From positions 48,646-112,645 of the forward strand of contig NZ_JACHTM010000005.1 in assembly GCF_015354055.1 (NCBI RefSeq): a stretch of 64,000 nt of DNA. Direction: 5' to 3'. Source of the stretch: Thermaurantiacus tibetensis. Its GTDB lineage: Bacteria > Pseudomonadota > Alphaproteobacteria > Sphingomonadales > Sphingomonadaceae. Below the pieces are notes generated by a model. That model was not told the origin of the DNA and ran no database searches. It worked only from the letters and a program-made list of their open reading frames with translations. Below are positions 46,088-54,793 of the stretch, one piece after another; the first letter of the stretch is position 1, and every line of letters starts with the position of its first letter. A program made the translations under genes and the position numbers.

Positions 46088-47260
46088 ATGCGAATCCGGA
46101 TGGGTGTGCTGGCGGTGCTGGCCGCTGCCGGCCCGGGGATTGCCCAGCCGCTACCGGAGGCCGTCAGGGGCCGGATGCAGGAGATGGCGAAGGCCTGCGT
46201 GGCCGCGGGTGGCAGGGTTGGCCAGCCGGCCGGGCCGGGGCAGTTCGTCTTCCCGCTCGATCTTACTGGCGATGGCGCGACGGACTTCCTCGTGTCGGAA
46301 GGGAATTTCCCCTGCACCGGCCGGCCGGGGCTGTTCCGGCCCGGGGGCCTGGCGCGGGTCGAGCTGTTCCTCGCCGACGGGCGCCTCGCGTTCGCCGACC
46401 GCCTGCTCGCCTGGCGGATCGTCGAGGGCAATCCGCCCCGGGTGCAGATCGCCCGGCAGGGCCCGGCCTGCGGCGGGCCGGCGCGCTGCGGCGACGAGCT
46501 CCGCTGGAACGCGGCCGCAGGCCGGTTCGAGGAGCATGCGACCGACGGGCGGAAGCTGGCGGCGCGGCCGGCGGCGGGCGCGGCGGCGGCAGCAGCGCCG
46601 GTGCCCGTGCCCGCTGCGCCCCCGCCGATCGCGGCGTCGGCCGGTCGGCCGGTCGCGGTGCCGCCGGTGCCGGCCGATGCCGAGGCGCGCTTCCGGGCGA
46701 AATGCCGGAAGGAGACGCTGGCCGCCAATGGCCCGCAGGCGGCGAAGTGGTTGGACGGTGCCTGCGCCGACGACTGGGCGCGGGTGGCTGCCGCCCAGCC
46801 GATCGCCGAGGCGCTGCTCATTGCCCATGGGGCCGGGGCCGGCCCCGCCGACGGGCTCAGGCGCGCGCTTCCCATGGTGCGCTGGGCGCCGCGCCCCGAA
46901 GAGGGCGAGCTGGCGAGCGGCCGGCTCGGCGGCTTCGGCGCCGGGCTTGCCGGCACGGCCGGGCGGGCCGACCGCTTCACCGCGAGCTTCCGCGGCACGG
47001 GAGTCGAGATCCCGGTCAACCTGCCGGCCGCGCTCGAGGCGCGCGGGGCCACGCTGACCCGCACCCTTTGCGTCAAGACCGGGGTGGGCGAGGGCGAGCG
47101 GGCCTGGCAGGTGGCGCTCCCCGGCCGGGCGCCGTTCGAGCTGTTCATCGCCGAACGGACGGCGCCGACGGCGGGCGCCTGGACCTATTGGCTGGCCGAG
47201 GCCCGGCTTGACGCACGGCCGGCCCGCAAGGGTCCGGCGCAATGCGAGCCCTTCTGGTGA
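46088..47260 (+). CDS. Exported hypothetical protein with proline/alanine linker
   Basis: A 390-residue protein I do not recognise. A signal peptide covers residues 1-19 (RMGVLAVLAAAGPGIAQ). The first domain (about 20-155) includes DLTGDGATDFLVSEGNFPC near 58, which looks like a calcium-binding turn of FG-GAP type, and several cysteines. An alanine/proline-rich linker near 160-195 separates it from a second domain of about 190 residues with further cysteines. The ATG at 46088 follows GGAGGAGGG. It sits between thiolase and the convergent LysR gene, with no functional hint from context. Confidence 0.65.
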   Translation: MRIRMGVLAVLAAAGPGIAQPLPEAVRGRMQEMAKACVAAGGRVGQPAGPGQFVFPLDLTGDGATDFLVSEGNFPCTGRPGLFRPGGLARVELFLADGRLAFADRLLAWRIVEGNPPRVQIARQGPACGGPARCGDELRWNAAAGRFEEHATDGRKLAARPAAGAAAAAAPVPVPAAPPPIAASAGRPVAVPPVPADAEARFRAKCRKETLAANGPQAAKWLDGACADDWARVAAAQPIAEALLIAHGAGAGPADGLRRALPMVRWAPRPEEGELASGRLGGFGAGLAGTAGRADRFTASFRGTGVEIPVNLPAALEARGATLTRTLCVKTGVGEGERAWQVALPGRAPFELFIAERTAPTAGAWTYWLAEARLDARPARKGPAQCEPFW

Positions 47261-47270
47261 GCCGCGCCGG

Positions 47271-48071
47271 TCAGGCGGCGAGCAGGGCCTCGACGAGGGC
47301 GCGGACCTTCGGGCTCTTCCACTGCGGGGCCGGCGCGCACAGCCAGTAGGCCTCGGCAATCGGCTCGGGGTCGCCGCGGGTCTCGAGCTCGCCGGCAGCC
47401 AGCGTTGCCGCGGCCAGCGTCTGCGGCACGCGGGCGACGCCGAGGCCGGCGAGCGCCCATTCGAGCGCAGCGCCGGCGTCGCTCACCATGATGGCGCCAG
47501 GCGGGGCCTGGGCCTGCTCGATGGCGCGCCACAGCACCGGCCGGTCGGGCGCGCCTGGCCGGGCGACCGGCACCACCGCCTCGTCGGCGAGCTTGCGGCC
47601 GAACACCCCTTCCGCGTCGGGCGGCGGGCCGAAGGAGAGGGCGAGATCGACGTTCGCCTGGGTGAAGTCCACGGGCGCGTCGAGCGGCAGGATGCGGACC
47701 GAGGCGGACGGGTTGGCGGCAAGCCAGGTCTCGAGCCGCGGGGCGAGCCAGTGGCGGAGCGCTCCGCGGGCGACCGCAATGGCAAGCCGCGTTGCCGCCT
47801 GGCCCGAGAGCAGCGTCTCGACCGACTCCTCGAGCCCGAGGAAGCCGGCCCGGAGCGCCGGCAGCGCGGCCTCGGCCTCGGGGGTCAGCTCGAGGCCCTT
47901 GGGCGACCGGCGGAAGAGGATGACGCCGAGCGTCTCCTCGAGCGCGCGGATCTGCTGGCCCACGGCAGCCGGGGTGACGGCGAGCTCGTCGGCAGCCTTG
48001 GCAAACGAGAGGGTGCGCGCGGCCGCATCGAAGACCCGCAGCGCATTGAGCGGCAGGAGCGACCGGCGCAT
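47271..48071 (-). CDS. LysR-family transcriptional regulator (GcvA-like)
   Basis: A 266-residue regulator. The helix-turn-helix is in residues 7-65 (LNALRVFDAAARTLSFAKAA, then LFRRSPKGLELTPEAEAALP), followed by a shortened effector domain. The N-terminal pattern places it in the GcvA subgroup. It is about 30 residues shorter than usual. It follows apaG and metZ on the same strand after 21 bases, so it may be co-transcribed with them rather than divergent from its target, which is atypical for LysR regulators. Confidence 0.87.
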   Translation of the reverse strand: MRRSLLPLNALRVFDAAARTLSFAKAADELAVTPAAVGQQIRALEETLGVILFRRSPKGLELTPEAEAALPALRAGFLGLEESVETLLSGQAATRLAIAVARGALRHWLAPRLETWLAANPSASVRILPLDAPVDFTQANVDLALSFGPPPDAEGVFGRKLADEAVVPVARPGAPDRPVLWRAIEQAQAPPGAIMVSDAGAALEWALAGLGVARVPQTLAAATLAAGELETRGDPEPIAEAYWLCAPAPQWKSPKVRALVEALLAA

Positions 48072-48092
48072 GACGCCCGCGGCCCTCGCCTC

Positions 48093-48521
48093 CTAGTTGG
48101 CCGTCCGCCGGCTGTCCGGCGAGACGAGCGCGAAGAGCGGGATCTTCGCGCGGAAGCGGGTGCCGTCGGCGCGCTCCATGCCGTAGCTTCCCTCCATGGT
48201 GCCCGACGGCGTGCCGAGCGGGCAGGCAGAAACATAGTCGTGCGCGCCGCCGGGTGGGATGAGCGGCTGCTCGCCCACCACGCCCGGCCCCTCCACGTCC
48301 TCGCGCCGGCCGGCGGCGTCGCGGATGATCCAGTGGCGATCCAGCAGGCGGACCAGCTGGTCGCCGTGGTTCTCGATGCGGACATGGTAGCGCCACATCC
48401 AGGCGCCGGCCTCGGGCTGGCTGTGGTCGGCGGCATAATGGGGCTGGACGCGGACCGTGATCTCTGCAGTCGTCGCGAAGAAGGGGAAGAGCTGGTCCAG
48501 GATGCTGCCCGAGCCGCTCAT
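48093..48521 (-). CDS. apaG: ApaG protein
   Basis: A 142-residue fibronectin-like small protein. The family motifs WRYHVRIENHGDQLVRLLDR near residue 43, HWIIRDAAGR near 63, and PGVVGEQPLIPPGGAHDYVS near 79 are present, ending MEGSYGMERADGTRFRAKIP. ApaG is linked with Mg2+/Co2+ efflux in enterobacteria, though its biochemical role is unsettled. The ATG overlaps the metZ stop by 4 bases; metZ-apaG pairing is frequent in alphaproteobacteria. Confidence 0.94.
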   Translation of the reverse strand: MSGSGSILDQLFPFFATTAEITVRVQPHYAADHSQPEAGAWMWRYHVRIENHGDQLVRLLDRHWIIRDAAGRREDVEGPGVVGEQPLIPPGGAHDYVSACPLGTPSGTMEGSYGMERADGTRFRAKIPLFALVSPDSRRTAN

Positions 48522-49723
48522 CGGCCGATCTTCCTCAGCGCCTGGTCAAGATCTTCCATGAGGTCCTCCACGTCCTCGAGCCCGACGGAGAGGCGCAGCG
48601 TGCCGTCGGTGATGCCCATCTCGGCGCGGACCTCGGCCGAGACGCTGTGGTGGGTGGTGGTGGCCGGGTGGGTCATGAGCGTCTTGGCGTCGCCGAGGTT
48701 GTTCGAGATGTCGATGAGCCGGAGCGCGTCAAGGAGGGCATGCGCGGCCCGCGTGCCGCCGTCGAGGTGGAGGGTGATGATGGTGCCGCCGTTCGCCATC
48801 TGCCGCATGGCGAGCGCGTGCTGCGGGTGGCTGGGAAGGCCCGGGTAGAGCGTCTGCACCCGCGGTTCGAGGAAGCGGGCCAGGGCGAGCGCGTTCTCCG
48901 CGGCGCGCGCCACCCGGAGCGGCAGGGTCTCGAGCGCCTTCAGCACCACCCAGGCGTTGAAGGGCGAGAGGTTGGGCCCGGTGTGGCGGACGAAGGGGAG
49001 GAGCGTGTCGGTCATGAAGGCCTGGCTGGCGCAGATGGCGCCGGCGAGCACCCGGCCGCCCCCATCCATGAGCTTGGTGGCGGAATGGGCGACGATGTCG
49101 GCGCCGAGTTCGAGCGGGCGCTGGACGATGGGCGTGGCGAAGGCGTTGTCGACGATGACGAGGGCGCCCCGCGCATGGGCGATGGCGGCGACGGCGGCGA
49201 TGTCGACGATGTCGAGCGTGGGGTTTGCGGGCGTCTCGAGGAAGACCGCGCGGGTGTTGGGGCGGAAGGCGGCTTCGACGGCGTCGGGCGAGCGGGCGTC
49301 GACCGTGGTGGTCAAGATGCCGAGGCGGGGCAGGATGGTGTCGACCAGCACCCGGCACGAGCCGAACAGCGCACGGCCCGCGACGAGGTGATCGCCGGCC
49401 GAGAGCGTCGCCATGAGGGCGGCGGTCATGGCGGCCATGCCGGTCGCGGTGGCGCGGGCGGCTTCGGCCCCCTCGAGGAGGGCGAGGCGGTGCTCGAGCA
49501 TCTCGACGGTCGGGTTCTGGAGCCGGCTGTAGGTCATGCCGGTGACGTCGCCGCGGAAGCGGGCGGCGGCCTCGGCGGCGCTCTCGTAGGAAAAGCCCGA
49601 GGTGAGGAAGAGCGCCTCGCTGGTCTCGCCATGGGGCGTGCGCGCGGTGCCGCCGCGCACCGCGCGGGTCGCGGTGCGCCAGCGGGCGGTCTCTTCGCGG
49701 TCCTGGCCGGCGCCGGGCTTCAT
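48518..49723 (-). CDS. metZ: O-succinylhomoserine sulfhydrylase
   Basis: A 401-residue PLP enzyme of the Cys/Met metabolism family that makes homocysteine directly from O-succinylhomoserine and sulfide. The substrate region SEALFLTSGFSYESAAEAAA near residue 37 and the PLP lysine in VAHSATKLMDGGGRVLAG near 210 are clear. MetZ rather than MetB or MetY is favoured by the ALFLTSGFSY and FVRHTGPNLSPFNAWV patterns and by the neighbouring apaG. ATG at 49723 chosen because the family N-terminus begins there. Confidence 0.9.
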   Translation of the reverse strand: MKPGAGQDREETARWRTATRAVRGGTARTPHGETSEALFLTSGFSYESAAEAAARFRGDVTGMTYSRLQNPTVEMLEHRLALLEGAEAARATATGMAAMTAALMATLSAGDHLVAGRALFGSCRVLVDTILPRLGILTTTVDARSPDAVEAAFRPNTRAVFLETPANPTLDIVDIAAVAAIAHARGALVIVDNAFATPIVQRPLELGADIVAHSATKLMDGGGRVLAGAICASQAFMTDTLLPFVRHTGPNLSPFNAWVVLKALETLPLRVARAAENALALARFLEPRVQTLYPGLPSHPQHALAMRQMANGGTIITLHLDGGTRAAHALLDALRLIDISNNLGDAKTLMTHPATTTHHSVSAEVRAEMGITDGTLRLSVGLEDVEDLMEDLDQALRKIGR

Positions 49724-49778
49724 GGCCCGCGGCTTAGGCGCGCCGGCTTCCGGCAGCAAGGGCGCGGGCTGGGCACGG

Positions 49779-49807
49779 TTTACCCCGCGGAAGCTTTCGG
49801 CTAGGGC
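49779..49807 (+). promoter_or_regulatory. Candidate promoter of the glutathione peroxidase gene
   Basis: TTTACC, 17 bases, TAGGGC, in the 117-base divergent gap between metZ and the peroxidase gene, 33 bases before the ATG, which has its own GGAG site. Confidence 0.45.
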
Positions 49808-49840
49808 CACGCCGGAGCGGGGTGCAGGACGGAGAAGGCG

Positions 49841-50452
49841 ATGCGAGTCTGGGCCTATGTGCTTGGGGGGACGGCTCTTCTGGCTGGCGTGGCGATGGCG
49901 CTGACGGCCACGGGCCGGCACGTGGAAGCGGAGGCAATCGCCCAGCCGGCGGCGTCGCCGGCGCAGGCGCCCCGCAGCGCCTTCGACTTCACCATGACCC
50001 GGATCGACGGCAAGCCGCTTCCCTTCTCCCAGTTCCGGGGGCAGGTGCTGCTCGTGGTCAACACCGCCAGCATGTGCGGTTTCACGCCCCAGTATGACGG
50101 GCTCCAGAAGCTGCACGAGCGCTACAAGACGCGCGGCTTCACCGTGATTGGCGTGCCCAGCGGCGACTTCATGGGCCAGGAATATGACGACAACCGCAAG
50201 ATCGCCGAGTTCTGCGAGACCCGGTTCGGAATTACCTTCCCCATGACCGAGAAGGCGCGGGTGAAGGGGCGCGACGCCGCGCCCTTCTACCAGTGGGCGC
50301 GGGCGAGCCTTGCCGCCAACAACGAGCCGCAGTGGAACTTCCACAAGTTCCTCGTCGGCCGCGACGGGCGGCTCATCGCCGGGTTCGGCTCCCGGGTGGA
50401 GCCGGGCAGCCCCGAGCTCGTCGCCGCGATCGAGAAGGCGCTCGGCGCGTGA
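49841..50452 (+). CDS. Exported glutathione peroxidase
   Basis: A 203-residue thiol peroxidase with an N-terminal membrane or signal segment (YVLGGTALLAGVAMALTA). The peroxidatic cysteine is in VVNTASMCGFTPQYDGLQ near residue 79. The motif WNFHKFLVGRDGRLIAGFGS near 167 supplies the Trp and Asn of the active site. The usual Asn-Gln-Phe-Gly motif is replaced by GVPSGDFMGQE, a variant common in alphaproteobacteria, and the resolving cysteine is probably in FCETRFGITFPM. It probably detoxifies peroxides in the periplasm. The stop overlaps the next gene (GTGA). Confidence 0.9.
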   Translation: MRVWAYVLGGTALLAGVAMALTATGRHVEAEAIAQPAASPAQAPRSAFDFTMTRIDGKPLPFSQFRGQVLLVVNTASMCGFTPQYDGLQKLHERYKTRGFTVIGVPSGDFMGQEYDDNRKIAEFCETRFGITFPMTEKARVKGRDAAPFYQWARASLAANNEPQWNFHKFLVGRDGRLIAGFGSRVEPGSPELVAAIEKALGA

Positions 50453-50901
50453 CCCGGGTCGCGCTGCCCATGGCGGGCCTGCTTGCGGCGCTGCTCGCGG
50501 GCTGCGGCCCGAGGGAAGTCACGCCCGAGCAGGCCGCGGCCGAGCTCGCGCGTGGAGAGGAGGCCCGGCGCATCCCGCTCGACCAGCTTCCCGTGGACAA
50601 AAGCGTCACCGTCTCGCAGTCGGTCGCCTACGAGTGCGAGGGTGGACTGCCGGTGACGGCCATCTACGGCACCGGCCCGGGCGGCAAGCCCGATGTCGCG
50701 CTCGTCATCCAGGGCTATGACATCCGCCTCGAGCAGACGCCCGCCGCCTCGGGCGCGCGCTATGCCTCAGACATCGGCCTCGAGGCCGGCAAGGGCCTCG
50801 TCTGGTGGGTGAAGGGTGACGAGGCGACGCTCGCGGACTTCCCGGAAGGCACCGACAGCTTCGAGACCGCGGTCGTCAAGCGGACCTGCCGCAAGCGCTG
50901 A
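50449..50901 (+). CDS. MliC-family lysozyme-inhibitor lipoprotein
   Basis: A 150-residue lipoprotein: signal LPMAGLLAALLAGC with lipobox cysteine near residue 19. The C-terminal domain (about 60-147) carries the MliC pattern VAYECEGGLPVTAIYG near 60 and ARYASDIGLEAGKGLVWWVK with GDEATL near 105. MliC proteins inhibit C-type lysozymes at the cell surface. A helical stretch (VTPEQAAAELARGEEARRIP) links lipobox and domain. The GTG overlaps the peroxidase stop (GTGA). It is the second MliC-like protein in the window. Confidence 0.82.
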   Translation: MTRVALPMAGLLAALLAGCGPREVTPEQAAAELARGEEARRIPLDQLPVDKSVTVSQSVAYECEGGLPVTAIYGTGPGGKPDVALVIQGYDIRLEQTPAASGARYASDIGLEAGKGLVWWVKGDEATLADFPEGTDSFETAVVKRTCRKR

Positions 50902-50944
50902 GCGGCCGGCGGCAGGCGTCGCGGGCCAGCGCAGCCGGAGCGCG

Positions 50945-52390
50945 TCAGGCAGCGGGCGCCCGGCCGGGCGCCGGGTGCCGTTCGCCGGCAAGCGCCAGCT
51001 TGGTGCGGCGCCACAGCATGTCCTCCTCGGTCCGCGCGAACTCGTGCGCGGCAAGGTGAGCCGCCTCGGCCTCGAACAGGCCGGAGGGGAGCCGCCTCCC
51101 GAGCCCTCGCGCGAGCAGCGCCTCGGCCTCGGTGCCGTAGAGGGAGGCGAGCCGGGCGACGAGCTGCGGGTCATGGTCAGGAAAGCGGCGCTCGAGGTCG
51201 CGCATCCAGAGGAGGAAGTTGGCGCGGGCCGTGCGCCCGCCGCGATCGGGGATGGCGCCGCCCGGAAGCACCGCGTCCGCCGTCCACGGGCGGGTGGAGG
51301 GAAAGAGGCGGGAGACCAGCTCCTCGGCCAGCCGGCGGAAGGTGGTGATCTTGCCGCCGACGACGGTGGTGGCCGGCACGGCCGCGTGGGCGTGGAAGCG
51401 CCAGTCCCGCGTCGTCTCGCGCAGGCCCTTCCCTTCCTCGAGCACCAGCGGGCGGATGCCGGCGAAACGGTGGCGCACGTCGGCCGGCGCCAGCGGGCGG
51501 GCGAGGACGGCATTGGCCGCCGCCAGCAGATAGGCCTCCTCCTCTGCCGTTGGGGCGGGCGAGTCCGGCTCCTCGACTGCGGTTTCCGTCGTTCCGATCA
51601 GGGACCAGTCGCGCGCGTAGGGCAGCACGAAGACGACCCGGCCGTCGGGCTGCTGCAGGAGGAAGGCCTCGCCGGTGCGGTTGACCCGGCGGGTGACGAG
51701 GTGGGCGCCCTGGACGAGCCGCAGGCGCGGCGCATCGGCGAGGCCGAGCAGGTCGCGCGCGACGGTCCCGGCCCAGGGGCCGGTCGCGTTGACGAGATGG
51801 CGGGCGGCGACCCGATGGCCGGAGGCGGTCTCGACCTGCCAGACGCCGTCGGCGAAGCGGGCGCATGTCGCCCCGTCGCGCACCCGGATCTCCGCGCCCC
51901 GCTCCCGCGCGTCGCGGGCCAGCAGAACGACGAGCCGGGCATCGTCCACCCAGCCGTCGAAGAAGCGGAACGCGAGCCGAAACCCGGGCCGGAACGCCCC
52001 GCCCGCCGCGTGGGCGCCGAGGTCGATCCGGCTCGCTGCTGGCACCTCGCGCCGGCGGGCGAGCCGGTCGTAGAGGAGAAGCCCGCAGGCGAGGAGCCAC
52101 GCCGGCCGGCCCCAGGGGACAACCGGCAGCAGGAAGGGGAGCGGCCAGGCGATGTGCGGCGCCGCGCGGAGCAGACGCTCGCGCTCGACGAGCGCCTTGC
52201 GGACGAGGCCGACCTCGCCGAACTCGAGGTAGCGCAGGCCGCCGTGGACAAGCTTGGTCGAGGCGGACGACGTGGCGCCGCCCAGGTCTCCGGCCTCAAG
52301 AAGCGTGACGGCAAGGCCGCGGCCGGCAGCGTCGCGCGCGACCGCCGCGCCATTCACGCCGCCGCCGATCACCACCAGATCTTGAACCAC
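50945..52390 (-). CDS. glpD: Aerobic glycerol-3-phosphate dehydrogenase
   Basis: A 481-residue FAD enzyme at the inner membrane that oxidises glycerol-3-phosphate to dihydroxyacetone phosphate and feeds quinone. The FAD site DLVVIGGGVNGAAVARDAAG is at residues 4-23, TSSASTKLVHGGLRYLEFGE near 41, and the C-terminal domain contains VGGKITTFRRLAEELVSRLF near 347. The start is GTG; TAGGGG lies exactly six bases before it, with no separate ribosome site, so the transcript may be leaderless. It is divergent from the E1 alpha gene; no glpK or glpF is nearby. Confidence 0.93.
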   Translation of the reverse strand: MVQDLVVIGGGVNGAAVARDAAGRGLAVTLLEAGDLGGATSSASTKLVHGGLRYLEFGEVGLVRKALVERERLLRAAPHIAWPLPFLLPVVPWGRPAWLLACGLLLYDRLARRREVPAASRIDLGAHAAGGAFRPGFRLAFRFFDGWVDDARLVVLLARDARERGAEIRVRDGATCARFADGVWQVETASGHRVAARHLVNATGPWAGTVARDLLGLADAPRLRLVQGAHLVTRRVNRTGEAFLLQQPDGRVVFVLPYARDWSLIGTTETAVEEPDSPAPTAEEEAYLLAAANAVLARPLAPADVRHRFAGIRPLVLEEGKGLRETTRDWRFHAHAAVPATTVVGGKITTFRRLAEELVSRLFPSTRPWTADAVLPGGAIPDRGGRTARANFLLWMRDLERRFPDHDPQLVARLASLYGTEAEALLARGLGRRLPSGLFEAEAAHLAAHEFARTEEDMLWRRTKLALAGERHPAPGRAPAA

Positions 52391-52396
52391 CCTCGC

Positions 52397-52402
52397 CCCC
52401 TA
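52397..52402 (-). promoter_or_regulatory. Candidate -10 box of glpD
   Basis: TAGGGG on the minus strand, six bases before the GTG start codon, mirrors the polA arrangement (TAGGAC, six bases, ATG). No convincing -35 was found, so this rests on the position only. Confidence 0.3.
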
Positions 52403-52566
52403 GCCCGGCCCGCTGCCCGGCGGAACCGCCTGCGGCGGTCTCGGGGAGCACGGCCCCGCAGCCGCGAAGGCGCCGGCCGCGCGCCTGCCATCTGCCCAAA
52501 GCGACAGGCCGACCGGCTGCCGGCCTTCGGCTAGGGCGGGTGCGGGCAATCCGGGAGGAAAGGCGC

Positions 52567-53553
52567 ATGGAACTCACCCCCGAACTGCGGAAGGGGTTCT
52601 TCCGCACCATGACCCTGTCGCGCGCCTTCGACGACGCGATGATCGCGCTCTACTGGGAGGGGAAGCTTCCCATCTTCCAGTTCGGCGCCGGGCCGCTGCC
52701 GGGCGAGCTGCACTGCTCGAACGGGGCCGAGCCGGTGGGCGCGGGGGTGTGTGCCGCCCTCGGCCCCGACGACATGATCACCGCCGACCACCGGCCGCAC
52801 CACGTCGCCGTCGCCCGCGGCGTGGACCTCGACCGGATGGCCGCCGAACTCCTCGGCAAGAAGGCGGGCCTCTCCCAGGGGAAGGGCGGCCACATGCACA
52901 TCTACGATCCGGCGGTGAACTTCGCCTCCTCCGGCATCATCGCCGAGGGCATGGGCCCGGCGGCCGGCATGGCGCTCGCCCGGCGCCTGCAGAAGCGGCC
53001 CGGCGTGGCCGTCGCCTTCATCGGCGAGGGGGCAGCGAACCAGGGGGCGTTCCACGAAGTCCTGAACATGGTGGGCCTCTGGAAGCTGCCTGTCATTACC
53101 GTGGTGCAGGACAACGAGTGGGGCGTCTCGACCGCCAAGTCGGAGTCGACCGCGATCGAGCGCAACGCCGACCGCGCCGTGGCCTACGGAATCGCGGGCG
53201 AGTGGGTCGGCACCAACGACCCCGACGACATCTACCTCGCCGCCGCGCGGGCAGTCGCGCGGGCGCGGGCGGGCGAGGGCGGCACCATCCTCGAGGTCAA
53301 GACGGCGCGGCTGGCCGGCCACTTCATGGGCGACCAGCAGGCCTACATCCCCGAGCAGATGAAGCAGGTGGACCCCATTCCGGTCTACCGGGAGAAGCTG
53401 CTCCGCGAGGGGGTGCTGACGCCCGAGGAGGCGGATGCCATCGAGGCCGAGGCGAAGGCGCGCATGGCCAAGGCCATGGCCTTCGCCAAGGAAGCCCCCT
53501 ACCCCGACCCCTCCGAAGCCTTCCACCACGTGTTCGCAGGAGAAGCCGCATGA
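52567..53553 (+). CDS. 2-oxoacid dehydrogenase E1 component, alpha subunit (pyruvate/acetoin type)
   Basis: A 328-residue thiamine-diphosphate enzyme subunit. The patterns ITADHRPHHVAVARGVDLDR near residue 75, AGLSQGKGGHMHIYD near 101 and the cofactor motif GEGAANQGAFHEVLNMVG near 155 with DNEWGVST near 183 define E1 alpha. It decarboxylates a 2-oxoacid (pyruvate or acetoin are most likely) with the beta subunit encoded next. The ATG follows GGGAGGAAAGG; TAGGGC at 52532-52537 may be its -10. The stop overlaps the E1 beta start (ATGA). Confidence 0.9.
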   Translation: MELTPELRKGFFRTMTLSRAFDDAMIALYWEGKLPIFQFGAGPLPGELHCSNGAEPVGAGVCAALGPDDMITADHRPHHVAVARGVDLDRMAAELLGKKAGLSQGKGGHMHIYDPAVNFASSGIIAEGMGPAAGMALARRLQKRPGVAVAFIGEGAANQGAFHEVLNMVGLWKLPVITVVQDNEWGVSTAKSESTAIERNADRAVAYGIAGEWVGTNDPDDIYLAAARAVARARAGEGGTILEVKTARLAGHFMGDQQAYIPEQMKQVDPIPVYREKLLREGVLTPEEADAIEAEAKARMAKAMAFAKEAPYPDPSEAFHHVFAGEAA

Positions 53554-54557
53554 GCCGCATCCTGACCATGAGCCGCGCCGGGCGCGAGGCGCTCGACTGG
53601 GAAATGGAGCGCCGGCCCGAGATCTTCTGCATGGGCGAGGATGTCTACAAGTTCGGCGGCATCTTCGGGACGATGGACGGCTTCGGCGCCAAATATGGCC
53701 CCGAGCGGGTCATCTCGACTCCCATCTCCGAGACCGGCTTCATCGGCATGGCCGCCGGTGCAGCCATGGCCGGCATGCACCCGGTGATCGACCTGGCCTA
53801 CATCGACTTCATCGGCGTGTGCTACAACGTGCTCCTCAACACCGCCTCCAAGACCCACTACATGTCGGGAGGTGCGGTCAAGGTGCCGATGACGCTCCTC
53901 ATCGGCACCGGCGGCGGCTACAACAATGCCGCCCAGCACTCGCAGTGCCTGCACGCGACCGTCGCCCACATCCCCGGCGCCAAGGTGGTCTATCCCTCCA
54001 ACGCCTATGACGCGAAGGGCATGCTGCACACCGCGCTTCGCGACGAGAACTTCGTCATTTTCCTGACCCACAAGGGAACGGCGGGCGTGGGCTGGATGGG
54101 AACGCCCATCAAGACGACGCTCTCGGAAGTGCCGGAGGAGCCCTACACCGTTCCCTTCGGCAAGGTGAAGGTCTACCGCGAAGGCACCGACGTGACCATC
54201 ACGGGACTCGGCATGAGCGTGCACGAGAGCCTGAAGGCCGCCGACGAGCTCGAGAAGGAGGGGATTTCGGCCGAAGTCGTCGACCTGCGCTCGCTCGTCC
54301 CGCTCGACCGCGACGGCATCATGGCAAGCGTCGCCAAGACCGGGCGCCTCATCGTCACCGACGAGGACTATCTCTCCTACGGCGTCTCGGGCGAGGTGAT
54401 CGCAACCGTCACCGAGCGCGACCCGACGGTGTTCAAGAAGCCGCCTGTCAGGGTCACGACGCCCGACATTCCCATCCCCTTCTCCCGGCCGCTCGAGCAG
54501 GCGATCCTTCCGCTTGCTGGCCGCATTGCCGATGCCGCAAGGAAGCTGATGGCATGA
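53550..54557 (+). CDS. 2-oxoacid dehydrogenase E1 component, beta subunit
   Basis: A 335-residue subunit that completes the thiamine-diphosphate active site. Typical patterns are GEDVYKFGGIFGTMDGFGAK near residue 28, STPISETGFIGMAAGAAMAG near 51, and the C-terminal transketolase region YLSYGVSGEVIATVTERDP near 275. The sequence is of the acetoin/pyruvate dehydrogenase type. It overlaps the E1 alpha gene and the lipoyl-domain gene by 4 bases each. Confidence 0.92.
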   Translation: MSRILTMSRAGREALDWEMERRPEIFCMGEDVYKFGGIFGTMDGFGAKYGPERVISTPISETGFIGMAAGAAMAGMHPVIDLAYIDFIGVCYNVLLNTASKTHYMSGGAVKVPMTLLIGTGGGYNNAAQHSQCLHATVAHIPGAKVVYPSNAYDAKGMLHTALRDENFVIFLTHKGTAGVGWMGTPIKTTLSEVPEEPYTVPFGKVKVYREGTDVTITGLGMSVHESLKAADELEKEGISAEVVDLRSLVPLDRDGIMASVAKTGRLIVTDEDYLSYGVSGEVIATVTERDPTVFKKPPVRVTTPDIPIPFSRPLEQAILPLAGRIADAARKLMA

Positions 54558-54790
54558 CGACCGAAGTCAGGATCCCCGAGGACATGTGGGACGAGGATGA
54601 CAAGACGGGCTCGATCGTGCACTGGCTCTACAAGGACGGCAGCACGGTCAAGGAAGGCGACCTCATCGCCGAGGTCCTCGTCGAGAAGGTGACGCTCGAG
54701 CTCACTGCCCCGGCCTCGGGCACGCTCCGGATCAGGGTCGAGCCCGAGGTGGTGGTGAACAAGGGCGATGTCGTCGCGGTGATCGAGTAG
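54554..54790 (+). CDS. Free-standing lipoyl-domain protein
   Basis: A 78-residue protein that is nothing but one biotinyl/lipoyl domain. The modified lysine is expected in AEVLVEKVTLELTAPASG near residue 47 (EKV in place of the common DKA). The paired half-domain motifs (GSIVHWLYKDGSTVKEGDLI and VNKGDVVAVIE) give the flattened barrel. In ordinary complexes this domain is the N-terminus of E2; here it is a separate gene, overlapping the E1 beta stop and 3 bases before the E2 catalytic gene. It should carry the acyl group between E1, E2 and E3. Confidence 0.9.
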   Translation: MTTEVRIPEDMWDEDDKTGSIVHWLYKDGSTVKEGDLIAEVLVEKVTLELTAPASGTLRIRVEPEVVVNKGDVVAVIE

Positions 54791-54793
54791 GGC